A DNA stretch of 64,000 nucleotides from Helianthus annuus (GCF_002127325.2 NC_035443.2:117120646-117184645); one strand, 5' to 3'; shown: positions 10,080 to 22,521, counted from the stretch's first letter. Program-made: numbers and translations. Notes: a model not told the origin generated them from the letters alone.

Positions 10080-13000
10080 TGTCACACCCCGACCACGTAG
10101 AACATACAAAACGTGGCGGAAACGTCGGGGAGTGTTGTAACAGAATCAATTGTTTCAAATCCATGGCAAATGAAGTTTCGTTTTATAAATCAAACATGAA
10201 AGTTTACATTGTCTAAACAAGAATCAAAGTGTACATAACATAAATTAACTAGTTCTTGTCTCGTTTTAAGTCACTAAGGCACAGGTCCGCCTAAGTATGT
10301 CTTGATAAGTCCTATGCATCATCTCCTGAAAACACATGTGAAAATAGGTACGTCAGCATAAAAACGCCTGTGAGATACATTGGTTTTGTGAAAACGGGAT
10401 TCATGACTTGAGTTTGAGAAAATGTTTAGTCATGAACCTCGTATTTTGCTTTGTCTTGTAAATCATTTGAAAAACGGTAAGATCAAATGATATGTATAAA
10501 TAAGAGAACACTGTATGGTTAAACGGATAACCATGTAAAATGAGTTTGTATAAGATAAGTCGTTTGTAAAACAATGTCTCGTGAAAAGTGTGTTATTTGT
10601 ATAAAATGTCATATGTCTCAAACTGAAATGATTCAAATAACGCTACGATATGTAATACCATACAAACACTTATATATAGGAAGTACCAGCGGCGTATCCA
10701 CCATGCTTGTATCATATTACACACGCCTCGTTACTAAATCACTTACTCAAACCAAACCATCAAGATGAAATGTTTAACAATTGTGGAAATGTTTATGTAT
10801 AGTCAAATGCCTATTGTCAAATGTAATCATGTCAATGAATACAACTGGTTCACACGGTTCAATGGTTACAAACGGTTCATAAAATCAAACGGGTTTAGAC
10901 GGTTCACATAGTCAAATGGTCACAACGGTTCAAAATGTAGCATAATGTGTTCATATGCTGGATGAGCATATGCAACAGAAATGCAATGTAAAACAATGTA
11001 CTAAGTACGCACACAATGGGCATACATAGCATGTAATGTAAAACAATGTACTAAGTACGCACACAATGGGCATACATAGCATGTAATGTAAAACGATGTA
11101 CTAAGTACGCACACAATGGGCATACATAGCATGAAATGTAAAGCGATGTACTAAGCACGCACACAATGGGCATACATAGCATGTAATGTAATGTAAAGTG
11201 TTGTGCTAAGTATGCACACGATGGACATACATAGCATAAACACAATGAAATCATGTACTATATATGTACTATCGAACATAGCAAGTATATGATGTGAAAA
11301 CAGGAAAGCATGAAAGTAACAGATAGGCACATGTGTTTCACCCCAAAACAGTTTGGAAAACAGTAAAAGAGGGGATCAATGTACTCACCTAAGATTGCTT
11401 TGGAGTTCTTGTATAATAACCAGATAATGCTAAAGATCACGGGATATCAAACGACACCTAATAGGTAGCTATGTTAATATACCGGACCAAATCGGAAGGA
11501 TCGGATAGTATGCGGGTTCGTAAACCAAACGAGTATGGAGACTCATGTATTATGGTTTTAACAAAGCCTACATACTAAAATGAAACCTAACCTAAGTACT
11601 TACGGCCCATCACGACTCGTTTAGGTAGCTTATGCTACCCTAACGCGTCGTTCGCGTAGAACGCGTTCGGAACGCCTAACATCGCGACCACAAGGTATAA
11701 CCTCGGAAGGTTATAGCTATGGTCACCTAATGTGTTTGGTCGGATCCTAATGATCGACCAAATGGGTCGGGTTCGAAAGTAGAAGCGATGGTTTAGATCG
11801 CTTACCTTACGACCCTATATAAGCACTAAACTAAAAGTGACGAGCTAAGCATGTTAGAACATGCTTAACTAAGTTTAGAAAACAGGTTTGGCATGAAAAC
11901 AAACGGCTTTGATGCTCACGAGTAGTTTGGTTACAAAATACGCAAGAATGCGCATTTTGGCCGAAACTACGACTCGTCACTGAGCCTAGATAACGTGGTG
12001 ACCAGTAGGTATAGTCACTACGGACTATCACGCTCACGTTATGAAGTTCCATGAACTTCGCATCGACCATAAGCTGGTCAATGCAGAAAGTCAACAAAAC
12101 GTCGACTTTCGGACTCGAAAAGCGAATAAAAGAACGAAAGAATACTTACGGAGGGTCCCCGAATGCTAATCTAGACCAAAATAGCTCAGGTATGAAACAA
12201 TGGTTCCAACTTAGAGCCTTAAGCTCAGATCGTGTGGGTTTTGAGAAAAATGGGGGGGGGTATTTATAGGAAAAGTGGAACCGTTAGGATCGTTTTATCG
12301 AATATCGTGCCACGATCTTGTGCGTACATGTGTTAAATTGCTAGATTCACTGAATATGGCCCTTGGCCTTTGATTGGGTGAAAAGGCATTTGGACCTTTC
12401 GCCATTTGAAGAGCCAATCAGCATTAAATGTGGGTTCTGCTGTTCTGGGGACTCCGTACGAACCGTATGGGCTTTGGCTTACGGTCCGTAAGCCCCTAGT
12501 TTGGCAGATTTACCATTTTGGTCCCTACAGCACCAAAACTTGGTTTTTGGTGCGTTTTTGGCACGTTTAAGCCCCGTTAACCTCATTTCAAAGTTCTAAA
12601 ATGAAGTTAAAGTATAGGGAACTTAAAATGTGTTCAAAAATATGTCGGATGTCAGTTCGTTTGGCCGTACGGTCGCGATGTTCGGTTAGTTACGACGGAA
12701 TGCGCATAAGCGCGAAAGACGATCCAAATTGCGCGACGAATGGATTTTTCTTATGCCAAATACTAAGGCATAATATAAGGATGCTTACATAAATTTTTGG
12801 ATGTCCGGATGTATTCAGAACGTAAGTTATGCGCGAAAGTGCAAACTTGTGCACTTTTTGACACTTTTAGTCCCTGAATGACCCAAAAGTTTATTTTAGC
12901 ATACCAAACCCCTCAAAGCCTATTTCTAAGCTATGTAAAGGATATTTATGGTATGTTTAACTTATGGACATGTTCCGGAATGTTTGTTACAGTTCAAATT

Positions 13001-13334
13001 GGCATACTTTCGCAGTTTGTCAAGTTTAGTCCCTGTAAGCGAATTAATTTGTTTTTGCCATACCAAAGCCTTCAAAACTTATTTCTAAGTTATGTAAAGG
13101 TTATTTAAGGTATGTTAAGTATATGTTGATGTCCCGGAGTATTTGTCGCATTAAACTGAGTACGTTTACGCACCAGGTTGCGTATAATTCTCCAGAAAGC
13201 GATGTAAAGTTTGAAATTGAACACGAATTGATATGTGCAAAATATACACATATTTATACAAGATCCCAAGTTTGAAATACAATATTTCATCGGCTTGGCA
13301 TTTGTTTGATGGTCGCGGTGATACAGGTGTCACA
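10080..13334 (-). repeat. GagOnly 3' LTR (3,255 bp)
   Basis: The left LTR runs from TGTCACACCCC at 10080 to GTGTCACA at 13334. It contains five 50-bp repeats at 10984-11236 and a TATA-like box CCTATAAATA on the minus strand at 12261-12270. Small ORFs inside (for example 10574-10768 and 12051-12269) are copied in both LTRs and have no recognisable product. Confidence 0.93.
10984..11236. repeat. 50-bp tandem repeats in GagOnly LTR
   Basis: About five copies of a 50-bp unit contain GGGCATACATAGCATG, with starts near 11020, 11070, 11120 and 11170 and a degenerate last copy near 11225. The same block is at about 18151-18402 in the other LTR. On the minus strand it lies in U3, upstream or downstream of the TATA box depending on the true transcription start. 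Confidence 0.85.
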
Positions 13335-13348
13335 GTCTCCCCTACTTT
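13335..13348 (-). promoter_or_regulatory. GagOnly polypurine tract
   Basis: The minus strand reads AAAGTAGGGGAGAC directly before the 3' LTR. This purine run would prime plus-strand DNA synthesis and confirms the orientation. Confidence 0.85.
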
Positions 13349-13454
13349 AGGAAATTTCGTCCCGAAATTTATTCGTAGGAGTCTATTTGTGATTCTGCCA
13401 AATAACTATCAGCGATATGCAAAGTAATGTCCTGTCATTTCCTTTAACGGTCAT

Positions 13455-14461
13455 TCTTCAGAAACGAAATGAACAGACGGACTCATTTTCAATGGTTGCT
13501 TCATCAGAAATGGAAACGAAGGATTACACAACGGATATTCATTTTCCCAACGGATAAATCGTCAGAATCGAAAATGAACTGACGGAGTCATTTTCAACGG
13601 TTGCTTTATCAGAGTTGGAAATGAAGGATTACACAACGGATATTCATTTCCCTAACGGATAAATCGTCAGAAACGAAAATGAACTAACGGAGTCATTTTC
13701 AACGGTTGCTTCATTAGAGTTGGAAATGAAGGATTTCACAACGGATATTCTTTTCCCCAACGGATAAATCTTCAGAAACGAAAATGAATTAACAGAGTCA
13801 TTTTCAACGGTTGCTTCATCAGAGTTGGAAATGAAGGATTTCACAACGGATATTCATTTCCCCAACGGATAAATCTTCAGAAACGAAAATGAATTAACGG
13901 AGTCATTTTCAACGGTTGCTTCATCAGAGTTGGAAATGAAGGATTATACAACGGATATTCATTTCCCCAACGGATAATTCTTCAGAAACGAAAATGAACC
14001 AACAGAGTCATTTTCAATGGTTGCTTCATCAGAAATGGAAATGAAGGATTTCACAACGGATATTCATTTCCCCAACGGATAAATCTTCAGAAACGAAAAT
14101 GAATTAACGGAGTCACTTTCAACGGTTGCTTCATCAGAGTTGGAAATGAAGGATTATACAACGGATATTCATTTCCCCAACGGATAATTCTTTAGAAACG
14201 AAAATGAACCAATGGAGTCATTTTCAACGATTGCTTCATCAGAGTTGGAAATGAAGGATTTCACAACGGATATTCATTTCCCCAACAGATAAATCTTCAG
14301 AAACGAAAATGAATTAACGGAGTCATTTTCAACGGTTGCTTCATCAGAGTTGGAAATGAAGGATTATACAACGGATATTCATTTCCCCAATGGATAATTC
14401 TTCAGAAACGAAAATGAACCAACGGAGTCATTTTCAACGGTTGCTTCATCAGAGTTGGAAA
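13455..14461. repeat. 105-bp tandem array with 210-bp dimer structure in GagOnly
   Basis: The marker TCATTTTCAAYGG recurs at 13483, 13588, 13693, 13798, 13903, 14008, 14113, 14218, 14323 and 14428, an exact 105-bp step each time. From 13798 on, units alternate between two types: A (GGATTTCACA, GATAAATC, GAATTAAC) and B (GGATTATACA, GATAATTC, GAACCAAC), giving 210-bp dimers. The array lies in the 3' UTR on the element's sense strand. Because 105 is divisible by 3, parts stay open on the minus strand (13644-13844), but stops break it, so I do not call it coding. Confidence 0.95.
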
Positions 14462-15527
14462 TGAATAGGGTTAACTCTAGACACATGACAGAACTTGCTG
14501 TGATTTCTGTGCACTAAATTCCATAATTATGTATGCATCCATAATTACGTAATCCCTTGCACAGTCCGCACAGTTTGTTTTGTAATGTTTTGGGGAAGGA
14601 TATCAAACTTGTGATGAGGGTGACTAGACTTCCATCGGGTCCTTTTAATTAGATCGACAGGGGATCTTCTTAGTTAGGCCACCAAGGAGTCCTTTCAGCT
14701 ATATATAATCACATGATATCCCTAACCAGATTTTTGGATCAATCTGTTTAACTAGACCACACAAGGGGTCTAATTATGAAGGAGTACTTTATAATCCGAG
14801 GGACTTAACTATAGCATAGAAGTCCATTGAGGATTTTAAGTAATACCTTTGGGTATCCTACTATGAATCTCTTGTACAAGGATATGTAAGATTCTACAAG
14901 GATTTGGATACATAATTTGGATCACACAACAACACATAAGGGAACACATAAGCACAAAGTCACATAATTGTTTAACTTGATTATAATTTGTTATTAACTT
15001 GTTATTGATTGAATACGGATATGGAAACCAATCGACGGGTCTCAATGTTCACTGGGATCTATCTGAGAAGATAGGAAGATCTCCCAAAATTCGATTTTTG
15101 ATTACAAGGAATCATCACATTCGAATTAAGGTATACAACAATTAAGGACTTACGGGAAATCCTTAGGTACCCTATTAAGGATTTATAGTGGTACTTTGGG
15201 TATTCGTCTTGTGTTGTAACCTGCGCCTTGTACTTCGTTTCCTTAGAATAAACGGGTACTTAGGAATTTCGTGGAAGACTCAAGCGATTATTGAATGGGA
15301 GAAATTTTGGGGGTAGTTTGTTCTTCAAGGAATACGGTTCCTTGATTGTCGGTATTGTAAGGGATATATCGTTTATACCTGCAACCACAGAAATACATTG
15401 CAATGCAAATAAAAGATTTATTTATAAACAACGATAACAACTGTTTCTTGGATCTTGACAACAAAAGAAAATAATACATAAGACGTGATTATTTCTAAAC
15501 GATGTTGTCTTCTAGTCAGTCAGATGA
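14462..15527 (-). other. GagOnly non-coding interior (place of missing pol)
   Basis: Between the tandem array and gag there is about 1 kb with only short frames (14836-15045, 15288-15479) and no protease, RT, RNase H or integrase word on either strand. It is the place where pol would be in an autonomous relative. Confidence 0.75.
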
Positions 15528-16613
15528 TCATCCTTGTGCTGGGTTTGCATTAGCAAGCTTTGGGCAATTTCTTCGGAAATGACCCATCTCGCCACAGTTG
15601 AAACAAGAACCTGGTAGGAAACGACCTTGAGCGGGATTGTTGCCAGCTTGGTTTGGTGCAGCTGCAGCTGGGCAGACTCTTGCTGGGTGGCCTATAAGTC
15701 CACAAGTTTGGCATTTACGGCATTGTACATTGGCGTGATGATGGAGGCCACATTGGTTGCACAAAGGTGCAGTTCCATTGTATGGTTTTCTAGCAGGGGG
15801 TTGAGCTGGTTGGTTGGGGACGGCTTGATCATTGTGAGTAACCATGGCGAAGTTCTGGGAAGCCTTTCGCTTCTTTGACTTCTTAGGGGATCCAGCCTGT
15901 TCATCCATGGTCTTTGATTCCTCGATTGGTTTCTTGTCACCCTTTCGAAAAAGTTTATGCTTTCTGATCTGCGATTCAGTCAAGGTTGCAGATAGCTCAA
16001 TGGCCTGACGGAGTGTGGTAGGGTTGCTACCAGTGACAATGTCTTGTACCGAGTCAGGCAGGCCGTCGATGTACCTTTCGATAGCCTTGTCGAGTGGGGC
16101 GACCATAGTCGGGCAAAGTAGACTCAACTCCTCAAATCTATCAGTATATGCCCTGTGTTCGCCACTATCTTGTTTCAAATCATCAAACTCCTTCTCCAAC
16201 GCTCGTTGTTCATGACGAGGACAAAACTCTCTCATCATAAGAGCTCTCAGTTCAGCCCATGTTTGTGCTAGAGCAACATCTGCACCACGGTCTCTCATTA
16301 CCCCGTTCCACCATGTAAGAGCCCTCTTCTGAAACACACTCGAAGAAAACTCGACCTTGCGATTTTCCGGACACTGCACGTGGCGAAAGGTATTCTCGAT
16401 GCTCTCGAACCATTGGAGAAGCCCAGTTGCTCCCTCAGAACCACTAAACTTGAGTGGTTTAGCCGAGTTAAAGTTCTTGAAATTGCATGTACCATTGTTG
16501 TTGTTGGCTTGGTTCCATTGAGCAAAGAGATTTGGGAATTGAGCAGCCATCTGCTGCGCAATAATTTCTGCCAGCTCGGCAGTTGCTATCTGGTGTTCGC
16601 GTCGAGGAGGCAT
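15528..16613 (-). CDS. gag: Intact Gag of GagOnly (361 aa)
   Basis: Gag forms the particle and binds the RNA genome. I chose ATG at 16611-16613 (MPPRREHQ) because plant gypsy Gags commonly start this way; the frame opens upstream at 16682 with a hydrophobic lead that looks like leader sequence. Capsid region: LKFSGSEGATGLLQWFE (about 55-70), ALTWW (98-102), EFCPRHEQRALEKEF (129-143). A basic patch KKSKKRK lies at 244-250. Two zinc knuckles follow, C301-C304-H309-C314 and C337-C340-H345-C350 (CX2CX4HX4C). A stop comes 11 residues after the last cysteine, with no protease beyond. There are no nonsense codons or frameshifts, unlike nearly every other frame here. Confidence 0.9.
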   Translation of the reverse strand: MPPRREHQIATAELAEIIAQQMAAQFPNLFAQWNQANNNNGTCNFKNFNSAKPLKFSGSEGATGLLQWFESIENTFRHVQCPENRKVEFSSSVFQKRALTWWNGVMRDRGADVALAQTWAELRALMMREFCPRHEQRALEKEFDDLKQDSGEHRAYTDRFEELSLLCPTMVAPLDKAIERYIDGLPDSVQDIVTGSNPTTLRQAIELSATLTESQIRKHKLFRKGDKKPIEESKTMDEQAGSPKKSKKRKASQNFAMVTHNDQAVPNQPAQPPARKPYNGTAPLCNQCGLHHHANVQCRKCQTCGLIGHPARVCPAAAAPNQAGNNPAQGRFLPGSCFNCGEMGHFRRNCPKLANANPAQG

Positions 16614-17227
16614 TCTAAAAGAGGAAAACATGAAAGGAAACAAATAAAATGGTATTGGGTAAGAATAGGATGTTACAATCACTGACCATAATCACGGTTG
16701 ATGGTCATTTGTTTGAATCATAAAGCAAACAAACAACACCAAGGCTGAATCAAAGCAAATAGATCCTCATAGTGTATCGCGAAGACATGCTCGCCTATAA
16801 GTGGACACTCACCCCAAGAGTTCCCAGGTAAGAGTGACTGGTCCGATTATGTGGATTTGTACGAACACTCTAACCTTAGACAGAAAACCCAGGGTACAGG
16901 CATTCACCCTTCCAGTTCGCACGTGTTCTCCCTATTTAGGACCCAAAACTTTGACGGGAGTTTTGAAAATTCAAAGGGGTTCAAAACCTTATAACAGAGG
17001 GTTCAAAACCTTATAACAGAGGGTTCAAAACCTAGTAATCAATCATCCTAGAACAGATGATTGGTTTTCAAAGCGGTTTTGAAATTTATGTTCTTGTTGT
17101 GGTCGTCGCCTAAGGATAGGTGACAGTATTGTTTTATGACTAAACGCAAGTGAACTCGCGTTAGGGTCCTAGGAAGGTTATAGACTAGGTCAAAGCATTA
17201 CTAATAACCTAATTGCCTATAACCATT
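16614..17227 (-). other. GagOnly leader
   Basis: About 600 bases between primer site and gag. No coding content. A short triplicate of TTCAAAACCTTATAACAGAGGG lies at about 16980-17030. Likely holds dimerisation and packaging signals. Confidence 0.6.
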
Positions 17228-17240
17228 GGCTCTGATACCA
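17228..17240 (-). promoter_or_regulatory. GagOnly primer binding site, tRNA-Met(i)
   Basis: The minus strand reads TGGTATCAGAGCC seven bases from the LTR edge at 17248. It matches the Tek1 site exactly. The spacer is longer than in Tek1 (seven bases against three). Confidence 0.92.
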
Positions 17241-17247
17241 TCTTTTC

Positions 17248-20200
17248 TGTCACACCCCAACCACGTAGAACATACAAAACGTGGCGGAAACGTCGGGGAG
17301 TGTTGTAACAGAATCAATTGTTTCAAATCCATGGCAAATGAAGTTTCGTTTTATAAATCAAACATGAAAGTTTACATTGTCTAAACAAGAATCAAAGTGT
17401 ACATAACATAAATTAACTAGTTCTTCTCTCGTTTTAAATCACTAAGGCACAGGTCCGCCTAAGTATGTCTTGATAAGTCCTATGCATCATCTCCTGAAAA
17501 CACATGTGAAAATAGGTACGTCAGCATAAAAATGCCTGTGAGATACATTGGTTTTGTGAAAACAGGATTCATGACTTGAGTTTGAGAAAATGTTTAGTCA
17601 TGAACCTCGTATTTTGCTTTCTCTTGTAAATCATTTGAAAAACGGTAAGATCAAATGATATGTATAAATAAGAGAACACTGTATGGTTAAACGGATAACC
17701 ATGTAAAATGAGTTTGTATAAGATAAGTCGTTTGTAAAACAATGTCTCGTGAAAAGTGTGTTATTTGTATAAAATGTCATATGTCTCAAACTGAAATGAT
17801 TCAAATAACGCTACGATATGTAATACCATACAAACACTTATATATAGGAAGTACCAGCGGCGTATCCACCATGCTTGTATCATATTACACACGCCTCGTT
17901 ACTAAATCACTTACTCAAACCAAACCATCAAGATGAAATGTTTAACAATTGTGGAAATGTTTATGTATAGTCAAATGCCTATTGTCAAATGTAATCATGT
18001 CAACGAATACAACTGGTTCACACGGTTCAATGGTTACAAACGGTTCATAAAATCAAACGGGTTTAGACGGTTCACATAGTCAAATGGTCACAACGGTTCA
18101 AAATGTAGCATAATGTGTTCATATGCTGGATGAGCATATGCAACAGAAATGCAATGTAAAACAATGTACTAAGTACGCACACAATGGGCATACATAGCAT
18201 GTAATGTAAAACAATGTACTAAGTACGCACACAATGGGCATACATAGCATGTAATGTAAAACGATGTACTAAGTACGCACACAATGGGCATACATAGCAT
18301 GAAATGTAAAGCGATGTACTAAGCACGCACACAATGGGCATACATAGCATGTAATGTAATGTAAAGTGTTGTGCAAGTATGCACACGATGGACATACATA
18401 GCATAAACACAATGAAATCATGTACTATATATGTACTATCGAACATAGCAAGTATATGATGTGAAAACAGGAAAGCATGAAAGTAACAGATAGGCACATG
18501 TGTTTCACCCCAAAACAGTTTGGAAAACAGTAAAAGAGGGTTTCAATGTACTCACCTGAGATTGCTTTGGAGTTCTTGTATAATAACCAGATAATGCTAA
18601 AGATCACGAGATATCAAACGGCACCTAATAGGTAGCTATGTTAATATACCGGACCAAATCGGAAGGATCGGATAGTATGCCGGTTCGTAAACCAAACGAG
18701 TATGGAGACTCGTGTATTATGGTTTTAACAAAGCCTACATACTAAAATGAAACCTAACCTAAGTGCTTACGGCCCATCACGACCCGTTTAGGTAGCTTAT
18801 GCTACCCTAACGCGTCGTTCGCGTAGAACGCGTTCGGAACGCCTAACATCGCGACCACAAGGTATAACCTCGGAAGGTTATAGCTATGGTCACCTAATGT
18901 GTTTGGTCGGATCCTAATGATCGACCAAATGGGTCGGGTTCGAAAGTATAAGCGATGGTTTAGATCGCTTACCTTACGACCCTATATAAGCACTAAACTA
19001 AAAGTGACGAGCTAAGCATGTTAGAACATGCTTAACTAAGTTTAGAAAACAGGTTTGGCATCAAAACAAACGGCTTTGATGCTCACGAGTAGTTTGGTTA
19101 CAAAATACGCAAGAATGCGCATTTTGGCCGAAACTACGACTCGTCACTGAGCCTAGATAACGTGGTGACCAGTAGGTATAGTCACTACGGACTATAACCA
19201 TCGTGATCACACTCACGTTATGAAGTTCCATGAACTTCGCATCGACCATAAGCTGGTCAATGCAGAAAGTCAACAAAACGTCGACTTTCGGACTCGAAAA
19301 GCGAATAAAAGAACGAAAGAATACTTACGGAGGGTCCCCGAATGCTAATCTAGACCAAAATAGCTCAGGTATGAAACAATGGTTCCAACTTAGAGCCTTA
19401 AGATCAGATTGTGTGGGTTTTGAGCAAAATGGGGGGGGGGGTATTTATAGGAAAAGTGGAACCGTTAGGATCGTTTTATCGAATATCGTGCCACGATCTT
19501 GTGCGTACATGTGTTAAATTGCTAGATTCACTGAATATGGCCCTTGGCCTTTGATTGGGTGAAAAGGCATTTGGACCTTTCGCCATTTGAAGAGCCAATC
19601 AGCATTAAATGTGGGTTCTGCTGTTCTGAGGACTCCTTACGAACCGTATGGGCTTTGGCTTACGGTCCGTAAGCCCCTAGTTTGGCAGATTTACCATTTT
19701 GGTCCCTGCAGCACCAAAACTTGGTTTTTGGTGCGTTTTTGGCACGTTTAAGCCCCGTTAACCTCATTTCAAAGTTCTAAAATGAAGTTAAAGTATAGGG
19801 AACTTAAAATGTGTTCAAAAATATGTCGGATGTCGGTTCGTTTGGCCGTACGGTCGCGATGTTCGGTTAATTACGACGGAATGCGCATAAGCGCGAAAGA
19901 CGATCCAAATTGCGCGACGAATGGATTTTTCTTATGCCAAATACTAAGGCATAATATAAGGATGCTTACATAAATTTTTGGATGTCCGGATGTATTCAGA
20001 ACGTAAGTTATGCGCGAAAGTGCAAACTTGTGTACTTTTTGACACTTTTAGTCCCTGAATGACCCAAAAGTTTATTTTAGCATACCAAACCCCTCAAAGC
20101 CTATTTCTAAGCTATGTAAAGGATATTTATGGTATGTTTAACTTATGGACATGTTCCAGAATGTTTGTTACAGTTCAAATTGGCATACTTTCGCAGTTTG

Positions 20201-20515
20201 TCAAGTTTAGTCCCTATAAGCGAATTAACTTGTTTTTGCCATACCAAAGCCTTCAAAACTTATTTCTAAGTTATGTAAAGGTTATTTAAGGTATGTTGAG
20301 TATATGTTGATGTCCCGGAGTATTTGTCGCATTAAACTGAGTACGTTTACGCACCAGGTTGCGTATAATTCTCCAGAAAGCGATGTAAAGTTTGAAATTG
20401 AACACGAATTGATATGTGCAAAATATACACATATTTATACAAGATCCCAAGTTTGAAATACAATATTTCATCGGCTTGGCATTTGTTTGATGGTCGCGGT
20501 GACACAGTTGTCACA
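17248..20515 (-). repeat. GagOnly 5' LTR (3,268 bp)
   Basis: It begins TGTCACACCCC at 17248 and ends TTGTCACA at 20515, followed by the target duplication AAGGA. It carries the 50-bp repeats (about 18151-18402). Compared with the other LTR it has a 12-base insertion around 19196-19212 and a longer G run near 19431. Confidence 0.93.
19442..19450 (-). promoter_or_regulatory. GagOnly TATA box
   Basis: CTATAAATA on the minus strand sits in the middle of the 5' LTR next to a G run, in a plausible place for the U3 promoter. The same box is at 12261-12269 in the 3' LTR. Confidence 0.6.
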
Positions 20516-20520
20516 AAGGA

Positions 20521-22521
20521 TCCTCGCAGGTTCAAGGATCCTCGCAGGTTCAAGGATCCTCTCAGTTTCATGGATCCTTCCAAGTTCTTGGATCCTTAAG
20601 GAGTTGGCAACCAAGGAATTCAGATATCCATCAAGGAGATTTCATTCCGATGCAAACCATTGCTTCTACTGGTCCTTCAATCATTCCAGAATCTCAGCAA
20701 TATGGATTCACATCCGGCGTTCCAAATTTGAATCCAATGGGAGGTAACACTTTTAATAATTCTTATACCACTAACCATGGCCTTATGCAGGATACAGGTA
20801 TCAATCATGCTATGGCTAGGGAATTGCAAAAGCTAAAGGATATGATATCAAGTGTTCCAGGAGTAGTCAAGCCTATCCCAGAGATTGCGGATGGGAGCCA
20901 TAAGATATCTCGTTTTGCACCACCCATCTGTGATGCTGAGATACCCAAGAGGTTCCACGTGCCCACAATGAAGTTATATGATGGCTCAATGGATCCTGAA
21001 GAACACATAGCACAATACAGGGAAAGGATGGAGATCAATCCCATCCCAGAAAGGTTAAAGGAAGCATGTCTGTGCAAGGGATTTGGATCCACACTTACTG
21101 GATCAGCTCTTAAATGGCTGCTAAGTCTTCCCCCTTACTCTATTACCTCATTTGCTAATCTAGTTAACCTGTTTAATAACCAGTTTTCTTGTAGTAGAAA
21201 ATTTGAGCGTTTAACTAGCGATTTATATAGGATAACCCAAGGTCATAATGAATCATTGAGAGATTATATCACTAAGTTTAGTAAAGAATCCTTGGATATC
21301 CCTAACCTGGATATAGCAACGGCTGTGGAAGCCTTTAAAAGGGGATTGCTTAGGGATTCACTATTCTATGATGATCTTGTTATGACACCTTGCAGGAATC
21401 TAGATGAGGTAAGAACCAGGGCCCTTAGGTTCATCCGGCTAGAGGATGACAAAAAGATCCAGGAGAGGTTAGCAGGATCCTCAAAGCAAGAGAAGCAAGG
21501 ATCTTCATTCAAGAACAACAAGTTCAGATCCTACAACAAGTTTGATAACCAGAATGTGCATGCAGTAGAACAAGAAGAGGATGATGAGGATTATCCTCCA
21601 ATTTCTGAATACTGTTTTTCTGTTGATAACAATGAGCTAATTCTTGCGATGCAGAATCTAGGTGATAAAGCCAGGTGGCCGAGAAAAAGTGACAAACCAG
21701 CTGCCACTAAAGATAAATAAAAAAGGTGTGCATACCACGAAGATTTTGGGCATCTCACAGAAGAGTGCATCGCATTGAGAAAAGAAATTGGATACTTGTT
21801 GAGCAAGGGGCACTTGAAAGAATTATTGGGGAGAAAGAAATCAAGAACTCAGGATCCTGAAAGGATCCCAGAGAAAGCTCCAGCCCCTCCAGCAGACGCA
21901 CAAGTTATAAACTTTATATCTGGAGGATCAGACAATGGAACTTCCTTTTCTGCAGCTAAAAGACATGCAAAGGAAACCAAGATGGATAATGGGGATAGAC
22001 CCATTCGAACATCCAGTGTCACCAAAGGAAAAATCATAACATTTGATGAGGATGATCGTGTTGACATTCAGGATCCTCATCACGATGGTTTGGTTATCAC
22101 TCTTTTTATTTCTAACCATTTTGTTCGCAGGATCCTTATAGACGGAGGAAGCTTTGTGAATATCATCCAGCTTGATGTTCTTAAGAAGATGAATATTCCC
22201 GAATCTGATATCATACCCAGATCCTCCGTGCTCGTGGGATTCAGTGGCGAGACTAAGAATACTCTGGGGGACATCAAACTCCCAATCTATATTGAAGGGC
22301 TACATTCTTACCAAAAATTTTGTGTTATTGATTGTTTATCTTGTTGTAACGTTATCCTTGGCAGGCCTTGGATACACGACATGAAGGCAGTCCCATCCAC
22401 TTATCATCAATGTGTGAAGCTTCCTAGCCCATGGGGGATAGTGAAAATTGATAGTGATCAGCAGGAGGCTAAGAACTGCTAAGCCTCGTCAATGAAACCA
22501 GCCTCAAAGTCAAGGGAGCAA
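20521..22521 (+). pseudogene. Tat-A2 gag (C-terminal part) and protease
   Basis: The frame resumes in phase after GagOnly with SSQVQGSSQVQGSS, then the capsid region (LYDGSMDPEEHIAQY, GSALKWLLSLPPYS, FNNQFSCSRKFE). TAA at 21718-21720 replaces the serine before the nucleocapsid motif. The same frame continues through a knuckle of CX2HX4HX4C form (CAYHEDFGHLTEEC, 21729 on), the Pro/Ala linker and the protease (RRILIDGGSFVNIIQ; active-site D-G-G). It ends with the block GRPWIHDMKAVPSTYHQC. A TAA at 22480 falls where Tat-A3 has a Tyr codon (a TAT to TAA change), and the frame then reaches the conserved TAG at 22522. Tat proteases use D-x-G-S rather than the common D-T-G-A. Confidence 0.87.

Larger units (their letters stand above)
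10080..20515 (-). mobile_element. GagOnly: complete gag-only (TR-GAG-like) gypsy retrotransposon
   Basis: A full 10,436-bp element with two LTRs (10080-13334 and 17248-20515), tRNA-Met primer site, polypurine tract and a perfect 5-bp target duplication AAGGA. The minus-strand interior (3.9 kb) encodes only an intact gag; no protease, RT, RNase H or integrase motif is present in any frame. I count about 35 substitutions between LTRs over roughly 3.25 kb (near 1.1 %), plus a 12-base indel and small run-length changes, so it moved fairly recently. It must have borrowed pol from another element. It resembles the gag-bearing non-autonomous class described in plants as TR-GAG. Confidence 0.92.

Noticed and set aside
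11051..11254. Cys-rich repeat ORF on minus strand (also 18219-18497)
   Set aside because: Made by the 50-bp tandem repeats in the LTR; the frame has no support outside the array.
10574..13427. Small ORFs in GagOnly LTRs (for example 10574-10768, 12051-12269, 12601-12792)
   Set aside because: They occur in both LTRs, partly change length between them and show no motif. Chance frames.
13455..14461. CRISPR-like array
   Set aside because: Units are joined head to tail without unique spacers, and the setting is a plant retrotransposon.
22480..22482. TAA near the protease end of Tat-A2 as the recoding site
   Set aside because: Tat-A3 has a Tyr codon (TAT) at this place, so this is ordinary nonsense decay. 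The shared site is 14 codons further on.
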